Assembly: GCA_025459265.1 (NCBI GenBank)
Contig: JALOQX010000015.1
Span: forward strand, 1 to 57,459
Length of the DNA stretch: 57,459 nt
From: Pirellulaceae bacterium
GTDB taxonomy: Bacteria > Planctomycetota > Planctomycetia > Pirellulales > Pirellulaceae
Direction: 5' to 3'
Every line of letters begins with the position of its first letter. Position 1 is the stretch's first letter. Shown here in pieces: positions 24,937-33,560 of the stretch. The notes beneath the pieces were generated by a model. It was not told where the DNA came from and did no database searches. It worked only from the letters and a program-made list of their open reading frames with translations. The translations under genes were made by a program, and so were the position numbers.

Positions 24937-25935
24937 ATGCCCATCGAACGACACGACTTTGCCGGTTCCGGGAAGACTCCAGTGCCTCAACTCTCGATCG
25001 TGATACCGTGCGAGCGTGACGCCGTGTCTTTTGAAACCACGCTGGCGTCCGTGCTGCAGAATCGGCCGGACGACTGCGAAGTGTTGGTGGTGCAGCCGCG
25101 CGCGTATAGTGATCCGTACCAGCTCGCGGGCGAAGTCAGCTTCGTGCAGGCTCCCGCGGACGCGGAAAGCGTTGACTTGATCAATCTGGGGTTCCAGCGT
25201 GCGGCGGGTTCGATTGTGCATGTGCTCTCGTGCGACGTCGAGGTGCGTGAGGGTTGGACCGAACCGGTGGTCGCGCGGTTCGCGGACCCCATTCTGGGGT
25301 CTGTCTCGCCGTTGGTGGTCGCCAAGGACGGGAGCGCGGTTGTCGCGCGCGGGGTCCGCTATGCCCCGGGGGGCCGCCGCTGCGTGTGCGGCGCGACCTG
25401 GCGACGACGCGCTGGTGCGTGGCGTGTGGCAGGTCCGACGCTGACCGCAGGGTTCTATCGTCGCGAGGCGGTTCTGGAGGTCGGCGGTTTCTGTCGCGAG
25501 GTGGGCGAGTTCTTGGCTGATATCGATCTGGCACTCGCCTTGCGCGTCCGGGGGTGGCGTGCCGTGCACGAGCAGGAGTCGATCGTGACCACGGGGCAGC
25601 CCGTGGTGACCGCGGGACTCTCGCTGCGCAGCGGTCGGGAAGCCGAGCTGTTGTTTTGGCGCAACGGCGCGGGCATCGGCTGGTGGCGGGCCCTGCTCTG
25701 TCATCCTGGCATGCTTGTGGGAGAACTGGCGGGCAACCTGCACCGACCGGCCGTCGTCCTGCAGATGCTGGGCCGGGCACAGGGCGCGTGCGTGTATGCC
25801 TGTCGCCGCCACCAGTTCCTTGCGCGGCGGGATGCGGGCGCCGCTGAGCAGCGTGTCAACCGCGACATCGTGCCGTTGAGCCGGGGGAATAACCCGGCGC
25901 ACAAGCCGTCGGCGCGTCCCCGCGCCGCCGCGTGA
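24937..25935 (+). CDS. Glycosyltransferase family 2-like protein
   Basis: The 332-aa protein has a GT-A N-terminal fold: LSIVIPCERDAVSFETTLASVL (first half LSIVIPCERD), EVLVVQP, a nucleotide-sugar DxD-like position in LSCDVEVREGW, and an acceptor loop ending EVGEFLADIDLALALRVRGW, the usual ED..W-type signature. There are no TM helices apart from a hydrophobic patch. Substrates are unknown. The ATG at 24937 gives a 16-residue lead before the first strand; a TTG at 24883 would add 18 residues. Its 3' end overlaps a convergent small gene by 80 bp. Confidence 0.78.
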   Translation: MPIERHDFAGSGKTPVPQLSIVIPCERDAVSFETTLASVLQNRPDDCEVLVVQPRAYSDPYQLAGEVSFVQAPADAESVDLINLGFQRAAGSIVHVLSCDVEVREGWTEPVVARFADPILGSVSPLVVAKDGSAVVARGVRYAPGGRRCVCGATWRRRAGAWRVAGPTLTAGFYRREAVLEVGGFCREVGEFLADIDLALALRVRGWRAVHEQESIVTTGQPVVTAGLSLRSGREAELLFWRNGAGIGWWRALLCHPGMLVGELAGNLHRPAVVLQMLGRAQGACVYACRRHQFLARRDAGAAEQRVNRDIVPLSRGNNPAHKPSARPRAAA

Positions 25936-26233
25936 CAACTGCCCGGTTCTCGCGCGTGCGGCTGGCTGCCAGCGCGATGACCGACGCCAGCATCTGCAAT
26001 ACCGCCAGCAACCAGGGATGGATCGGACGCGCCGGTGGGCGATCAGTGGCCGCGTCGTGGTTTGGGGACCAGGACGCTCCGGGGCGGTATTCCCAGCCGT
26101 CCGCAGTGCGGCGCCACCCGTCGTCGCTCGGATCCGCGTGCCTGCTCCCAGGGTGACCGGTCGGCGACTGGAAGTGCGTGGCCAGGCAGCCCGCGGCCAG
26201 CAAGACAACGATTGTACCGATTGCGCCGCGCAC
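25856..26233 (-). CDS. Small planctomycete-type membrane protein with a WRRTADGWE motif
   Basis: The 125-aa product begins with a hydrophobic stretch ending in a lipobox-like LAAGC (about 11-18). A polar segment with DDGWRRTADGWEYRP follows, then a second hydrophobic helix HPWLLAVLQMLASVIALAAS (about 72-91) and an Arg-rich tail. This layout (short TM, RRT..GWE box, TM) is one I associate with small uncharacterised planctomycete proteins. The GTG at 26233 is chosen because GAGGTGGG lies just upstream on that strand. It is convergent with, and overlaps the end of, the glycosyltransferase gene. No function is assigned. Confidence 0.6.
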   Translation of the reverse strand: MRGAIGTIVVLLAAGCLATHFQSPTGHPGSRHADPSDDGWRRTADGWEYRPGASWSPNHDAATDRPPARPIHPWLLAVLQMLASVIALAASRTRENRAVVTRRRGDAPTACAPGYSPGSTARCRG

Positions 26234-26754
26234 CAGCCCACCTCGTCGCACGCAGAAGAAGACAGCGTCTCGAACGGGAAACCGAGCATTCCGTGCGGTA
26301 CTGGTGGCGGACGTGAGGGATCGACACCAGGCATCCTGCAGCAGGTCGGATGCAAGGCGTGCGCCGCGCCGCCGCCGGGTGCGCCGCGGGATCGTCCTAA
26401 CCGGCATGTGAACTGTGACTTACGGTGGAGCCGGCAGGTCGCGGTGCGCGCGGATCGGGCCCCACCGCGTGGCGAAATCGCGACACGGTCGCCTGGTTCG
26501 CGTGGCGTGATCGCCACATTGTGTCGCGGGGCGGGGCGAACGTGCCCGGCGGACACGGGGCACGCCATCCCCCGGCAGCGGATCCGATCGATCCGGGGCG
26601 GGGCGTGTTTGCGGTGCCCGAATGCGTGTCCTAGATTTCAACGTGGGAGGAACCACGGGGTGACCGCGGGTCAGGTCACGCGGGGGACGGGACGTGAGAT
26701 CTCCTGGCGGGGGTTTCGCCGCCCCATCTGTGCTCACACAAAGGTACGAAGGAC
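26234..26754. other. Gene-poor 521-bp gap with nested inverted repeats
   Basis: No ORF here looks like a protein; frames are Arg/Pro/Gly-rich shadows. At 26479-26528 the arms CGCGACAC and GTGTCGCG enclose a second perfect hairpin, GTGGCG-TGAT-CGCCAC (26502-26517). A similar GTGGCG-AAAT-CGC element sits at 26470-26481. These could fold in RNA or bind a dimeric regulator. The region lies upstream of the HDOD gene, so a regulatory role is possible but unproven. Confidence 0.4.
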
Positions 26755-27669
26755 ATGACGAATCGCAAGGCTTCGCTCCGAATCGAGTCCCTGCTGACCG
26801 GTGCCCAGCTGCCGGCGTTGCCGCAGAGTGCCATCCGCCTCCTGCAATTGTCGCAGGACCCGGACAATGGTCCGGTCGAATTCGCCGTTCCCATCGAGGC
26901 CGATCCCGGCCTGACGGGACAGGTGTTGAAATTCGTGAACTCGTCGTATTTCGGGTTTGCCCGCGAGATCTCGAGTATCAAGCTGGCGATCACGTTGGTG
27001 GGGATTCGCACGATTAAGAATTTCGCGTTGTGGAGCGCGGTATTCAGCTTGATGCCCAACCCGAAGTGTGGCCCGTTCGAGCTCAAGAGTCTGTGGCAGG
27101 ACTCGTTGCGTCGCGGTCTGTTTGCCCGGGCCCTGGGCCGACTGCTCGGCCAGGCCGACAGCGAAGACCTGTTTGCGGCGGCGTTGCTGCAGGACATGGC
27201 GGTGCCGCTGCTGGCCAAGGAGTTGCCCGAGGACTACGACAAGTTGTTCCAGGGCCGGCAGGGCGGCCGGATACGGTTGTCGGACCTGGAGCAGGAGCAA
27301 TTTGGCTGGACGCACGCCGAGGCGGCCGGCCTGCTTGCCCGCCGGTGGAACCTTCCCGAGGACTTTGCGGGGCTGATTGAGTGCCACACGAAGTTCCTGG
27401 AGCTGTTGTCGGTGGGTGCGACGCCCGGGCAGGTGGCCGTGTGCATGTCCGCGCTCTTGCCGGCCGTCCGCGACGAGGCGTGGTACGAGCGGGAGCAGTT
27501 CACCGATGCCTTTTGCCGGTTGACCGGTTCGACCGAGTCGCAGATCGCGCCGCTGCTGACCGAGATTGACACGGACTTCGTCGAATTCGCGCCGGTGTTG
27601 AAACTCGGTATGCCCAGTCGGACGCTGGCGCAGTGGCTGACCGAGCCGGTGGAGACCGCGGCTGTCTGA
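26755..27669 (+). CDS. HDOD-domain protein
   Basis: The 304-aa cytoplasmic protein carries an HDOD domain at about 10-215: LPALPQSAIRLLQLSQDP, FVNSSYFGFAREISSIKLAITLVGIRTIKN (first part FVNSSYFGFAREIS), LLQDMAVPLLAKELP and WTHAEAAGLLARRWNLPE. This fold is related to HD hydrolases but lacks the metal-binding His-Asp pair, and it is usually found in signalling or cyclic-dinucleotide-linked proteins. About 90 further residues have no recognised domain. No partner gene is next to it. An intrinsic terminator follows the stop. Confidence 0.88.
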   Translation: MTNRKASLRIESLLTGAQLPALPQSAIRLLQLSQDPDNGPVEFAVPIEADPGLTGQVLKFVNSSYFGFAREISSIKLAITLVGIRTIKNFALWSAVFSLMPNPKCGPFELKSLWQDSLRRGLFARALGRLLGQADSEDLFAAALLQDMAVPLLAKELPEDYDKLFQGRQGGRIRLSDLEQEQFGWTHAEAAGLLARRWNLPEDFAGLIECHTKFLELLSVGATPGQVAVCMSALLPAVRDEAWYEREQFTDAFCRLTGSTESQIAPLLTEIDTDFVEFAPVLKLGMPSRTLAQWLTEPVETAAV

Positions 27670-27733
27670 GCCGGCGCTGTGCTGAGCCGGCGTTGTGCCG
27701 CAACGACGCGTACTTGACCCACAGTTCGCCTGA

Positions 27734-27769
27734 GCCTCGGGAGTGTTGCGCCCCCGAGGCTTTCTCTTT
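27734..27769 (+). terminator. Rho-independent terminator after the HDOD gene
   Basis: GCCTCGGG (27734-27741) pairs with CCCGAGGC (27753-27760) around an 11-nt loop, followed by TTTCTCTTT. It lies 65 nt after the HDOD stop. Confidence 0.75.
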
Positions 27770-27811
27770 GGCCCGCGGCGCAATGGATTTCCGCTCAGGG
27801 GCGCGAACCTG

Positions 27812-27840
27812 TTGGGGGATCCGTGGTCGATGACTAGAAT
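27812..27840 (+). promoter_or_regulatory. Candidate promoter for the TPR gene
   Basis: TTGGGG (27812-27817) and TAGAAT (27835-27840) are 17 nt apart, just after the terminator and 51 nt before the GTG start at 27892. Confidence 0.5.
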
Positions 27841-27891
27841 GGAACAGGAGGCGTAGTGCGGATCAGGTGTCGGTAGACGACCAGGTGGCGT

Positions 27892-28455
27892 GTGGCCAAG
27901 TACGAGCGAATGCGGCGACGGCAGGCAATCGGCGAAGCCGAGGGGTATCTGGATCTTGCCCTGGGCCTGGCCGACCAGTGGCCGTTGCCGGCGAAGTTGC
28001 GGGACCAGCTGGCGGAGCGCGCGATCTCAGCGCTGGCACGGGTGAGCGGCACACCGGGGGCGCAGGCCCACGTGCTGTACTTGACCGGACTGGCGTACCG
28101 CATCATGGAGCGCTACGAGGAGGCCCTTGGGCCGTTGCGGGCGTCGGCGGACCTGGATCCGCGATCTGTTCCTGTCTGGCTCGCCCTGGGCTGGTGCTAC
28201 AAGCGCGTGCGCCGGCTGGACGAGGCGATTCGCGCGCTCGAACACGCGCTGGTGGTGGGTCAGGGCGAGGCGATCGTGCACTACAACCTGGCCTGCTATT
28301 GGAGTCTGGCCGGTCGACCGGAGCAGGCGATCCCGTATCTCGCGCAGTCGTTCGATCTGGACCCGCGGTATCGCGAACTGGTCGCGGGCGAGGTGGATTT
28401 TGATTCGATCCGTGATCTGCCGGATTTCCAGGCGGTGCTGGGCGTCACTGCGTGA
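27892..28455 (+). CDS. Small TPR protein
   Basis: The 187-aa protein has three to four tetratricopeptide repeats: AHVLYLTGLAYRIMERYEEAL, VPVWLALGWCYKRVRRLDEAI and AIVHYNLACYWSLAGRPEQAI, plus a final PRYRELVAGEVDFDSIRDLPDF element. That final element, with D.DF..IR..P.F, is common at the ends of TPR proteins in many bacteria. There is no signal peptide, so a cytoplasmic adaptor role is likely. The GTG start is supported by the repeat-free leader; the ATG at 27910 is an alternative. It is convergent with the tex operon, with 9 nt between stops. Confidence 0.8.
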   Translation: MAKYERMRRRQAIGEAEGYLDLALGLADQWPLPAKLRDQLAERAISALARVSGTPGAQAHVLYLTGLAYRIMERYEEALGPLRASADLDPRSVPVWLALGWCYKRVRRLDEAIRALEHALVVGQGEAIVHYNLACYWSLAGRPEQAIPYLAQSFDLDPRYRELVAGEVDFDSIRDLPDFQAVLGVTA

Positions 28456-28464
28456 GGTCGACGT

Positions 28465-28953
28465 TCAGAGTGTCTTGGCGGCGTAGAGTTCGGCGTATTC
28501 GAGGATCCAGAGGTCGATCAGTTCGAGGAACTTGTCCAGGTCGACGTCCGGGAGTCTCTCGAAGTAGTTGCGGTTGAACACTTCCTTGTTCCGGATGGTG
28601 CCCTTGGCAGCCAGGTCCAGGACCGCCGCGCTGGTGGTCGGGCGCACCGTCATTTCGAGACGGCTGTAGTCGTTGTTGCGCCGTCCTGCGCCGGTCACGC
28701 GCAGGTCGTCGCGACTGCAGGCGGCACCCCAGCCGCGTTCACCGTAGAGTGTTTCGTAGCGGAATCCGGGGAAGTAATTGGGGAGCTGGCGGACGCACTT
28801 CTCAATGTGTTCGGACAGCTGCAAGCGGTATTTGGAATGCAGCCGTTTGAGTTCTTCGTCACTCAGCGCCTCGGCGGCGTCGGCAATGCGGCGTGCTTCG
28901 CTGCGGCGTTGTCCGCGTTCGATGGCCCGGTGCAGACGGTCTTCAAAACTCAT
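28465..28953 (-). CDS. Conserved-looking protein of unknown function, downstream of tex
   Basis: The 162-aa soluble protein has a charged helical N-terminus (DRLHRAIERGQRRSEARRIADAAEAL, first part DRLHRAIERGQRRSEA), a KCVRQLPNYFPGFRYETLYGERGWG segment with several aromatics, and a helical C-terminus ending DLWILEYAELYAA. I recall no named domain. Its ATG begins 2 nt after the tex stop, so the two are almost certainly co-transcribed and perhaps functionally linked. The long ORF that continues upstream in this frame is antisense-like shadow within tex. Confidence 0.7.
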   Translation of the reverse strand: MSFEDRLHRAIERGQRRSEARRIADAAEALSDEELKRLHSKYRLQLSEHIEKCVRQLPNYFPGFRYETLYGERGWGAACSRDDLRVTGAGRRNNDYSRLEMTVRPTTSAAVLDLAAKGTIRNKEVFNRNYFERLPDVDLDKFLELIDLWILEYAELYAAKTL

Positions 28954-28955
28954 GC

Positions 28956-31900
28956 TCAGACCGATTTCTCGTCGGATTGTTTCTTCTGGTAGAACTGCAT
29001 CAGATCGGAGAACGAGCGGAGCGGCGCCTTGCCTTCTTCCATTTCCTTCGTGATCGGGGTGACGAATTTCGGCTTGGCGGGCGGGCGGGGCTGGGGCTTG
29101 CCGGCCCGCGCGGCCGGCGTGCCAGCCGCCTTCCCCGACCGACGCGCGGCGGCACCGCGTCCGGCCGGCCGCGCGGGAGCGGGTCTGCGCGGACGGGCCG
29201 TTTCGCGACGCGCTGCCGGCGACTTCTCCGTCCCCGGTTCGATGGCCGTCAGGGACACGCGCCGGCGCTGCTTGTCGACATCCACCACCCAGACATCGAT
29301 CACATCGCCGACACCGACGACCTCGTGCGGATCGCGCACGAAGCGGTCCGCCAGACGGCTGATATGGACCAGGCCGCTGTCCGGCAGTCCGATATCGACG
29401 AACGCGCCGAAATCCACGACGTTCAGGACGGTGCCGGAGAGCCGCATGCCGGGTTCCAGGTGTTCCAGCTTGACGATGCCGTGGCGCAGGAGGGGAGCCG
29501 GGAAATCCTCCCGCGGATCGCGTCCTGGTCGAGCCAGCGCGTGGAGGATATCGCGCAACACGACGGCGCTGGCCGAGACTTCCTCGGCCAGCTCGTCCGG
29601 ATCCAGGTGGCGGACCTTCTCCTGCAGCAGCAGACGCGGCTCGAGACAGGCCTCCGCCGCCGGCTCGCTCGGCGGCTCGGCGGGCGCTGCGGCTTCGCCA
29701 GAACCGCTGTCGGGCGCCGCGCGCGACGGTTCGACCAGATCCCGGACGCTGCATCCCGCCTTGGCCAGTACTTGTTCCGCCAGGAGGTAGCTCTCCGGGT
29801 GGATCCAGGTCGTATCCAGCGGGTTGTCGCCATGGGTGACCTTCAGGAACCCGGCGGCCTGAACGAACGTGGCGTCGCCCAGCCCGGGTACCTCGCGGAG
29901 CTGCTCGCGAGTGCGGAACGGACCGTGCTTGGAGCGGTATTCGCACAGCCGCCGCGCGGTCAGTTGATTCATGCCCGACACGTACCGCAGCAGCGCAGGA
30001 CTGGCGGTGTTCACATCCACTCCGACGTAGTTGACACAGGATTCGACGACGGCGTCGAGTGAGCTGCGCAGATGCTTGGCCTTGACGTCGTGCTGATACA
30101 TGCCCACGCCGATGTTGGCCGGATTGATCTTGACCAGTTCGCTCAGCGGGTCGAGCAGCCGTCGTCCGATCGAGATCGCGCTGCGGAGCACCGCGTCGTA
30201 GCTGGGGAGTTCCTCCCGCCCAACCGGACTTGTGGAATACACACTCGCCCCGGCCTCGTTGACGATCACGAACGACACCGAGCTGTCGCGCAACTCGTCA
30301 TCCATGACACTCAACACCAGCTGCTCGGTCTCGCGACAGCCCGCGCCGTTGCCGATCGCGATGACCGTCAGGTTGTGGCGTCGCACGATCTCGACCAGCT
30401 TCGCGCGCCCGGCCTGGATCCACTCCTCCTTGCCGATCACATGGATGATCTCATGTCCCAGCACGTTGCCGAACTCGTCGAGCGCGATGAGCTTGCAGCC
30501 GCTGCGGAAGCCCGGGTCGATCGCCAGCACGCAATGCTGGTGTACCGGTGGCTGCAGCAGCAGCTTGCGCAAGTTGCGGGCGAACACTTCGACGGCGTGC
30601 GACTCCGCCAGCTCCGCCATTTCCCGTCGCAGCTCCCGCTCCAGACTCGGAATCAGCAGGCGACTCAGCGCGTCGCGGACGCAGGTCCGCAGAAAGTCCG
30701 CGTGCGGGTGCCCTTCGGGAACCAGCGTCTGCTCGGCTTCGGCCGTCATCGCGGGCACGTCGGCGTCGAGTTTCACGCGCAAGATGCGCGCGCGTTCGCC
30801 CCGATTGATGGCCAGTACGCGGTGGGGCGGCACCCGCGAAACCAACTCCTGAAAGGCGAAATAGTCCTTGAACGCCGCCTCCAGTCGCTGGCGTTTCTTG
30901 GCCTTCTTGCTCATCGCGGCGGACAAGGGGCCTCGCGCTCGCACGATCGGTTTGCGGACGGACGCCGCGCGCGGCGCACGACCGTCCGCTGCCGGGCTGT
31001 CCGCCGGAATCGCCGGCACGTCCGCCGCGGCCTCCCGGTCCGTTGGCCCGCCAGGTGCGGCCACGGGATCCGACGCCGCGTCGACCGCGGCCGACGCAGG
31101 CCGCGTCATGTCCAGCAGCAGGTGATCCGGCGCGTCGGCCGGCGGCGACGGGACGGATGACGCCGTGCCTGCCCCCAGGTCGCTCAGCTCGGTCGGCGCG
31201 CTGACGACCAGCTCCTGGCCAGGCAGGATCGCCGCGCGCTCCGGCTCAGCTGACTCCACCGGCGCGCTGCCGACAGATTCCACGCCCGGCAACCCCGTCG
31301 CCACGTCCGGTTCTGCCACGGCCGCCACGGTCGCAGAGTCCGCAGATGGTGTTGCCGGTGGCGCGGTCACCGGGTTCTGGGCAGCCACCTCGCGGCGGCC
31401 CACCAGCTCGACGCGGCTGCAAACGACGCGCGCGGTACGCTGGAGCGTCTTGCGCAGGCGGCCACGCACGTCCGCACGCTCGCTGTACCCCTCGGCGATC
31501 AGGTGCCGCACGCCTGAGAGCACATCGTCAACCGTGCTCAGCTGCAGGTGCGGGTTCACGAAGGCCGCGGCGCGCGCGGTCACATCCGCCGCCGCCGTAT
31601 CGGCCTCCAGGATCTCGCGGGCGAGCGGCTCGAGTCCTCGTTGTCGCGCGACCGTCGCCAGCGTCTGCTTTTTCGGCTTGAACGGCAGATACAAGTCTTC
31701 GAGTCGTTTGGCTGATGTCGCGCTCCGGATGTGCTCGGCCAGCTCCGGCGTCAGTTGACCCTGGGCCTGGATCGACTTGAGAATTGTCTGCTTGCGTTCG
31801 GCCAGGGCGCGCAGCTTGCCCACTTTCTCCTGAATGCGCCGAATCTGTTCTTCGTCCAGATCGCCCGTGCGGTCCTTCCGGTATCGCGTGATGAACGGAA

Positions 31901-32006
31901 CGGTGTTGCCGTCATCCAGGAGCATGACCGTCTGGTGGACACTCTCCGCAGGCAACCCAAGTTCTCGGGCAACCTGTGCGAAGTCAATCTCGATCGTGAT
32001 GTCCAT
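28956..32006 (-). CDS. tex: Tex-family S1 RNA-binding transcription factor with disordered insertions
   Basis: The 1016-aa protein has all Tex modules: an N-terminal helical domain (FITRYRKDRTGDLDEEQIRRI), a YqgF/RNase H-like domain (VLAIDPGFRSGCKLIALDEF), helix-hairpin-helix motifs (LRYVSGMNQLTARRLCEYR; REVPGLGDATF), and one S1 domain (GTVLNVVDFGAFVDIGLPDSG). Usual Tex is about 770 aa. The excess is mainly an Ala/Pro/Val-rich insertion at about 210-375, a second at about 780-815, and a basic C-terminal tail. Tex binds nucleic acid and associates with transcription. The ATG at 32006 has AGGGG upstream. Confidence 0.93.
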   Translation of the reverse strand: MDITIEIDFAQVARELGLPAESVHQTVMLLDDGNTVPFITRYRKDRTGDLDEEQIRRIQEKVGKLRALAERKQTILKSIQAQGQLTPELAEHIRSATSAKRLEDLYLPFKPKKQTLATVARQRGLEPLAREILEADTAAADVTARAAAFVNPHLQLSTVDDVLSGVRHLIAEGYSERADVRGRLRKTLQRTARVVCSRVELVGRREVAAQNPVTAPPATPSADSATVAAVAEPDVATGLPGVESVGSAPVESAEPERAAILPGQELVVSAPTELSDLGAGTASSVPSPPADAPDHLLLDMTRPASAAVDAASDPVAAPGGPTDREAAADVPAIPADSPAADGRAPRAASVRKPIVRARGPLSAAMSKKAKKRQRLEAAFKDYFAFQELVSRVPPHRVLAINRGERARILRVKLDADVPAMTAEAEQTLVPEGHPHADFLRTCVRDALSRLLIPSLERELRREMAELAESHAVEVFARNLRKLLLQPPVHQHCVLAIDPGFRSGCKLIALDEFGNVLGHEIIHVIGKEEWIQAGRAKLVEIVRRHNLTVIAIGNGAGCRETEQLVLSVMDDELRDSSVSFVIVNEAGASVYSTSPVGREELPSYDAVLRSAISIGRRLLDPLSELVKINPANIGVGMYQHDVKAKHLRSSLDAVVESCVNYVGVDVNTASPALLRYVSGMNQLTARRLCEYRSKHGPFRTREQLREVPGLGDATFVQAAGFLKVTHGDNPLDTTWIHPESYLLAEQVLAKAGCSVRDLVEPSRAAPDSGSGEAAAPAEPPSEPAAEACLEPRLLLQEKVRHLDPDELAEEVSASAVVLRDILHALARPGRDPREDFPAPLLRHGIVKLEHLEPGMRLSGTVLNVVDFGAFVDIGLPDSGLVHISRLADRFVRDPHEVVGVGDVIDVWVVDVDKQRRRVSLTAIEPGTEKSPAARRETARPRRPAPARPAGRGAAARRSGKAAGTPAARAGKPQPRPPAKPKFVTPITKEMEEGKAPLRSFSDLMQFYQKKQSDEKSV

Positions 32007-32075
32007 AAGGGCCCCTGTGAGGGCAACCGGAGAAGCGGCGCAAGCGTTCGTGCCTCACGCCATTACCTGGCTGGC

Positions 32076-32105
32076 AATCTAGGCGGTTCCCAGGGGGGTT
32101 GTCAA
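32076..32105 (-). promoter_or_regulatory. Promoter for tex
   Basis: On the minus strand a consensus TTGACA (32105-32100) precedes TAGATT (32081-32076) with an 18-nt spacer. Initiation near 32069 would give a leader of about 60 nt before the tex ATG. Confidence 0.6.
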
Positions 32106-32198
32106 GGATTGCTGGCGGTTGTGAGCGCGTCACAACCGCTATCCGCAGTGCAACGCGTGTGCTCAAGAAAACCTGCCGTTTCTGGACAATAGTGCAAA

Positions 32199-32226
32199 CT
32201 GTCAGGTTCGGTTCTGCCGATATAAA
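32199..32226 (+). promoter_or_regulatory. Candidate promoter for the small ORF/LOG operon
   Basis: CTGTCA (32199-32204) and TATAAA (32221-32226) are 16 nt apart, 51 nt upstream of the ATG at 32278. It is back-to-back with the tex promoter in the 271-bp divergent gap. Confidence 0.5.
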
Positions 32227-32277
32227 CGTGACGCGGGGGGGCCGCGCGCCGTGCCTGATGCAGAGAGGGACCACGCT

Positions 32278-32523
32278 ATGGTACATCCGCAGCTTCGCGT
32301 TTACTATGGACCAGAAGAGGACACGGACACAGGTTGTTCCGTATCCGCCGCCCCCCCGTCGACGGTCACCGTGCCGCTGCGTGAGGTGTTCGGCTGGCTC
32401 ATGGATGCCGTGCACAGCGGCAGAACGTGGCTGCGTGATTTCGAAGACGACGAGGTCACGATTTCGGCCGACTTGTATGACGTGATTCTCGCGTATCAGC
32501 ATTACCAGCGTCCTTCAGCGTGA
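32278..32523 (+). CDS. Small acidic protein of unknown function
   Basis: The 81-aa protein is acidic and aromatic-rich (VHPQLRVYYGPEEDTDTG at the start; REVFGWLMDAVHSGRTWLRDFEDDEVTI in the middle, quoted in two parts: REVFGWLMDAVHSG, TWLRDFEDDEVTI). It ends ADLYDVILAYQHYQRPSA. No signal or TM segment is present and no domain is recognised. A GAGAGGGA site precedes the ATG, and its stop overlaps the GTG of the LOG gene (GTGA), so the pair is translationally coupled. That argues it is a real gene. Confidence 0.7.
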   Translation: MVHPQLRVYYGPEEDTDTGCSVSAAPPSTVTVPLREVFGWLMDAVHSGRTWLRDFEDDEVTISADLYDVILAYQHYQRPSA

Positions 32524-33560
32524 CACACGAACAGCAGGAACGTCCCGAATTCGCCGACTCGCCGCGGTCGGCGGCGGCGGCGACCCCCGCCGCCCAGTCG
32601 CGGCCCGCACGGCCGGTTGACGACCTGATCCGTCGCATCAAGGAATCGGCGGATCAATTGGCCAGCGACCAGCCCGCGCGGGGCGATTTGAAGATCCTCA
32701 GCCGCGCGTTGCGCGAATTGCGGTACGCGTTCAAGGTCTTCGCCCCCTACCGCCGTCGGCGGAAGGTGACGGTCTTCGGTTCCGCACGGACATTGCCAGC
32801 TGATCCGGCGTACCGGCAGGCTGTGGATTTCGGCCGGGCCATGGCGGCGCAGGACTGGCTGGTCGTGACGGGGGCCGCCAGCGGCATCATGGAGGCGGGG
32901 CACCGTGGGGCCGGACGGGACCATTCCATGGGTCTGAACATCCTGTTGCCCTTCGAGCAGGAAGCCAATCCGATCATCGCCGGCGATCACAAGCTGGTGC
33001 ACATGAAATACTTCTTCACGCGCAAACTGATGTTTGTGAAGGAGTGCGACGCGGTCGTCTGCTGTCCGGGCGGGTTCGGCACGCTGGACGAGGCACTCGA
33101 AGTGCTCACGCTGCTGCAGACCGGCAAGCGCGACATGGTTCCTGTGGTGTTGATGGAAGCTCCCGGCGGAACCTATTGGCGGGATTTCGACACGTTCATT
33201 CGCCGCCGGCTGCTGGGGGGCGGCATGATTTCGCCGGAAGATCTGGCACTCTACCTGGTGACCCAAAGCCATGAGGAGGCGGTCGCCGAGATCATGCGCT
33301 TTTACCGCGTGTATCACAGCATGCGCTATGTGGGAGAACAACTCGTCTTCCGGCTGTACCACGCACTGCCCGCTGCCGCGCTGGCGGATCTCAACCACCG
33401 CTTTGCGGACCTCCTGGCCAAGGGCCAGTTCACGCTCTGCGCGGCCTTACCGGAGGAAGACGACGAACCCGATCTCGCCGACCTGCCGCGATTGGTATTT
33501 CACTTCGATCGTCGCAGTTTCGGCCGCCTGCGCACACTCATCGATTGGATCAACACATAG
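32520..33560 (+). CDS. LOG-family (Rossmann-fold) protein
   Basis: The 346-aa protein contains the LOG/YgdH-type core: VTVFGSARTLPADPAY, VVTGAASGIMEAGHRGAG and the family signature PGGFGTLDE from residue 183. The N-terminal 75 residues and C-terminal 90 residues are extensions; the latter resembles the C-terminal part of TIGR00730-like proteins. Members act as nucleotide 5'-monophosphate phosphoribohydrolases (cytokinin-activating type or PpnN-like). Which nucleotide is used here cannot be told. The GTG start overlaps the upstream stop. A perfect palindrome begins at its stop codon. Confidence 0.88.
   Translation: MTHEQQERPEFADSPRSAAAATPAAQSRPARPVDDLIRRIKESADQLASDQPARGDLKILSRALRELRYAFKVFAPYRRRRKVTVFGSARTLPADPAYRQAVDFGRAMAAQDWLVVTGAASGIMEAGHRGAGRDHSMGLNILLPFEQEANPIIAGDHKLVHMKYFFTRKLMFVKECDAVVCCPGGFGTLDEALEVLTLLQTGKRDMVPVVLMEAPGGTYWRDFDTFIRRRLLGGGMISPEDLALYLVTQSHEEAVAEIMRFYRVYHSMRYVGEQLVFRLYHALPAAALADLNHRFADLLAKGQFTLCAALPEEDDEPDLADLPRLVFHFDRRSFGRLRTLIDWINT

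Noticed and set aside
26425..26634. Short plus-strand frame in the gene-free gap
   Set aside because: Low-complexity Arg/Gly/Pro sequence, no initiation signal.
31984..32502. Minus-strand frame in the divergent tex/LOG gap
   Set aside because: It would cover both promoters and is antisense to the small coupled ORF; no protein-like composition.
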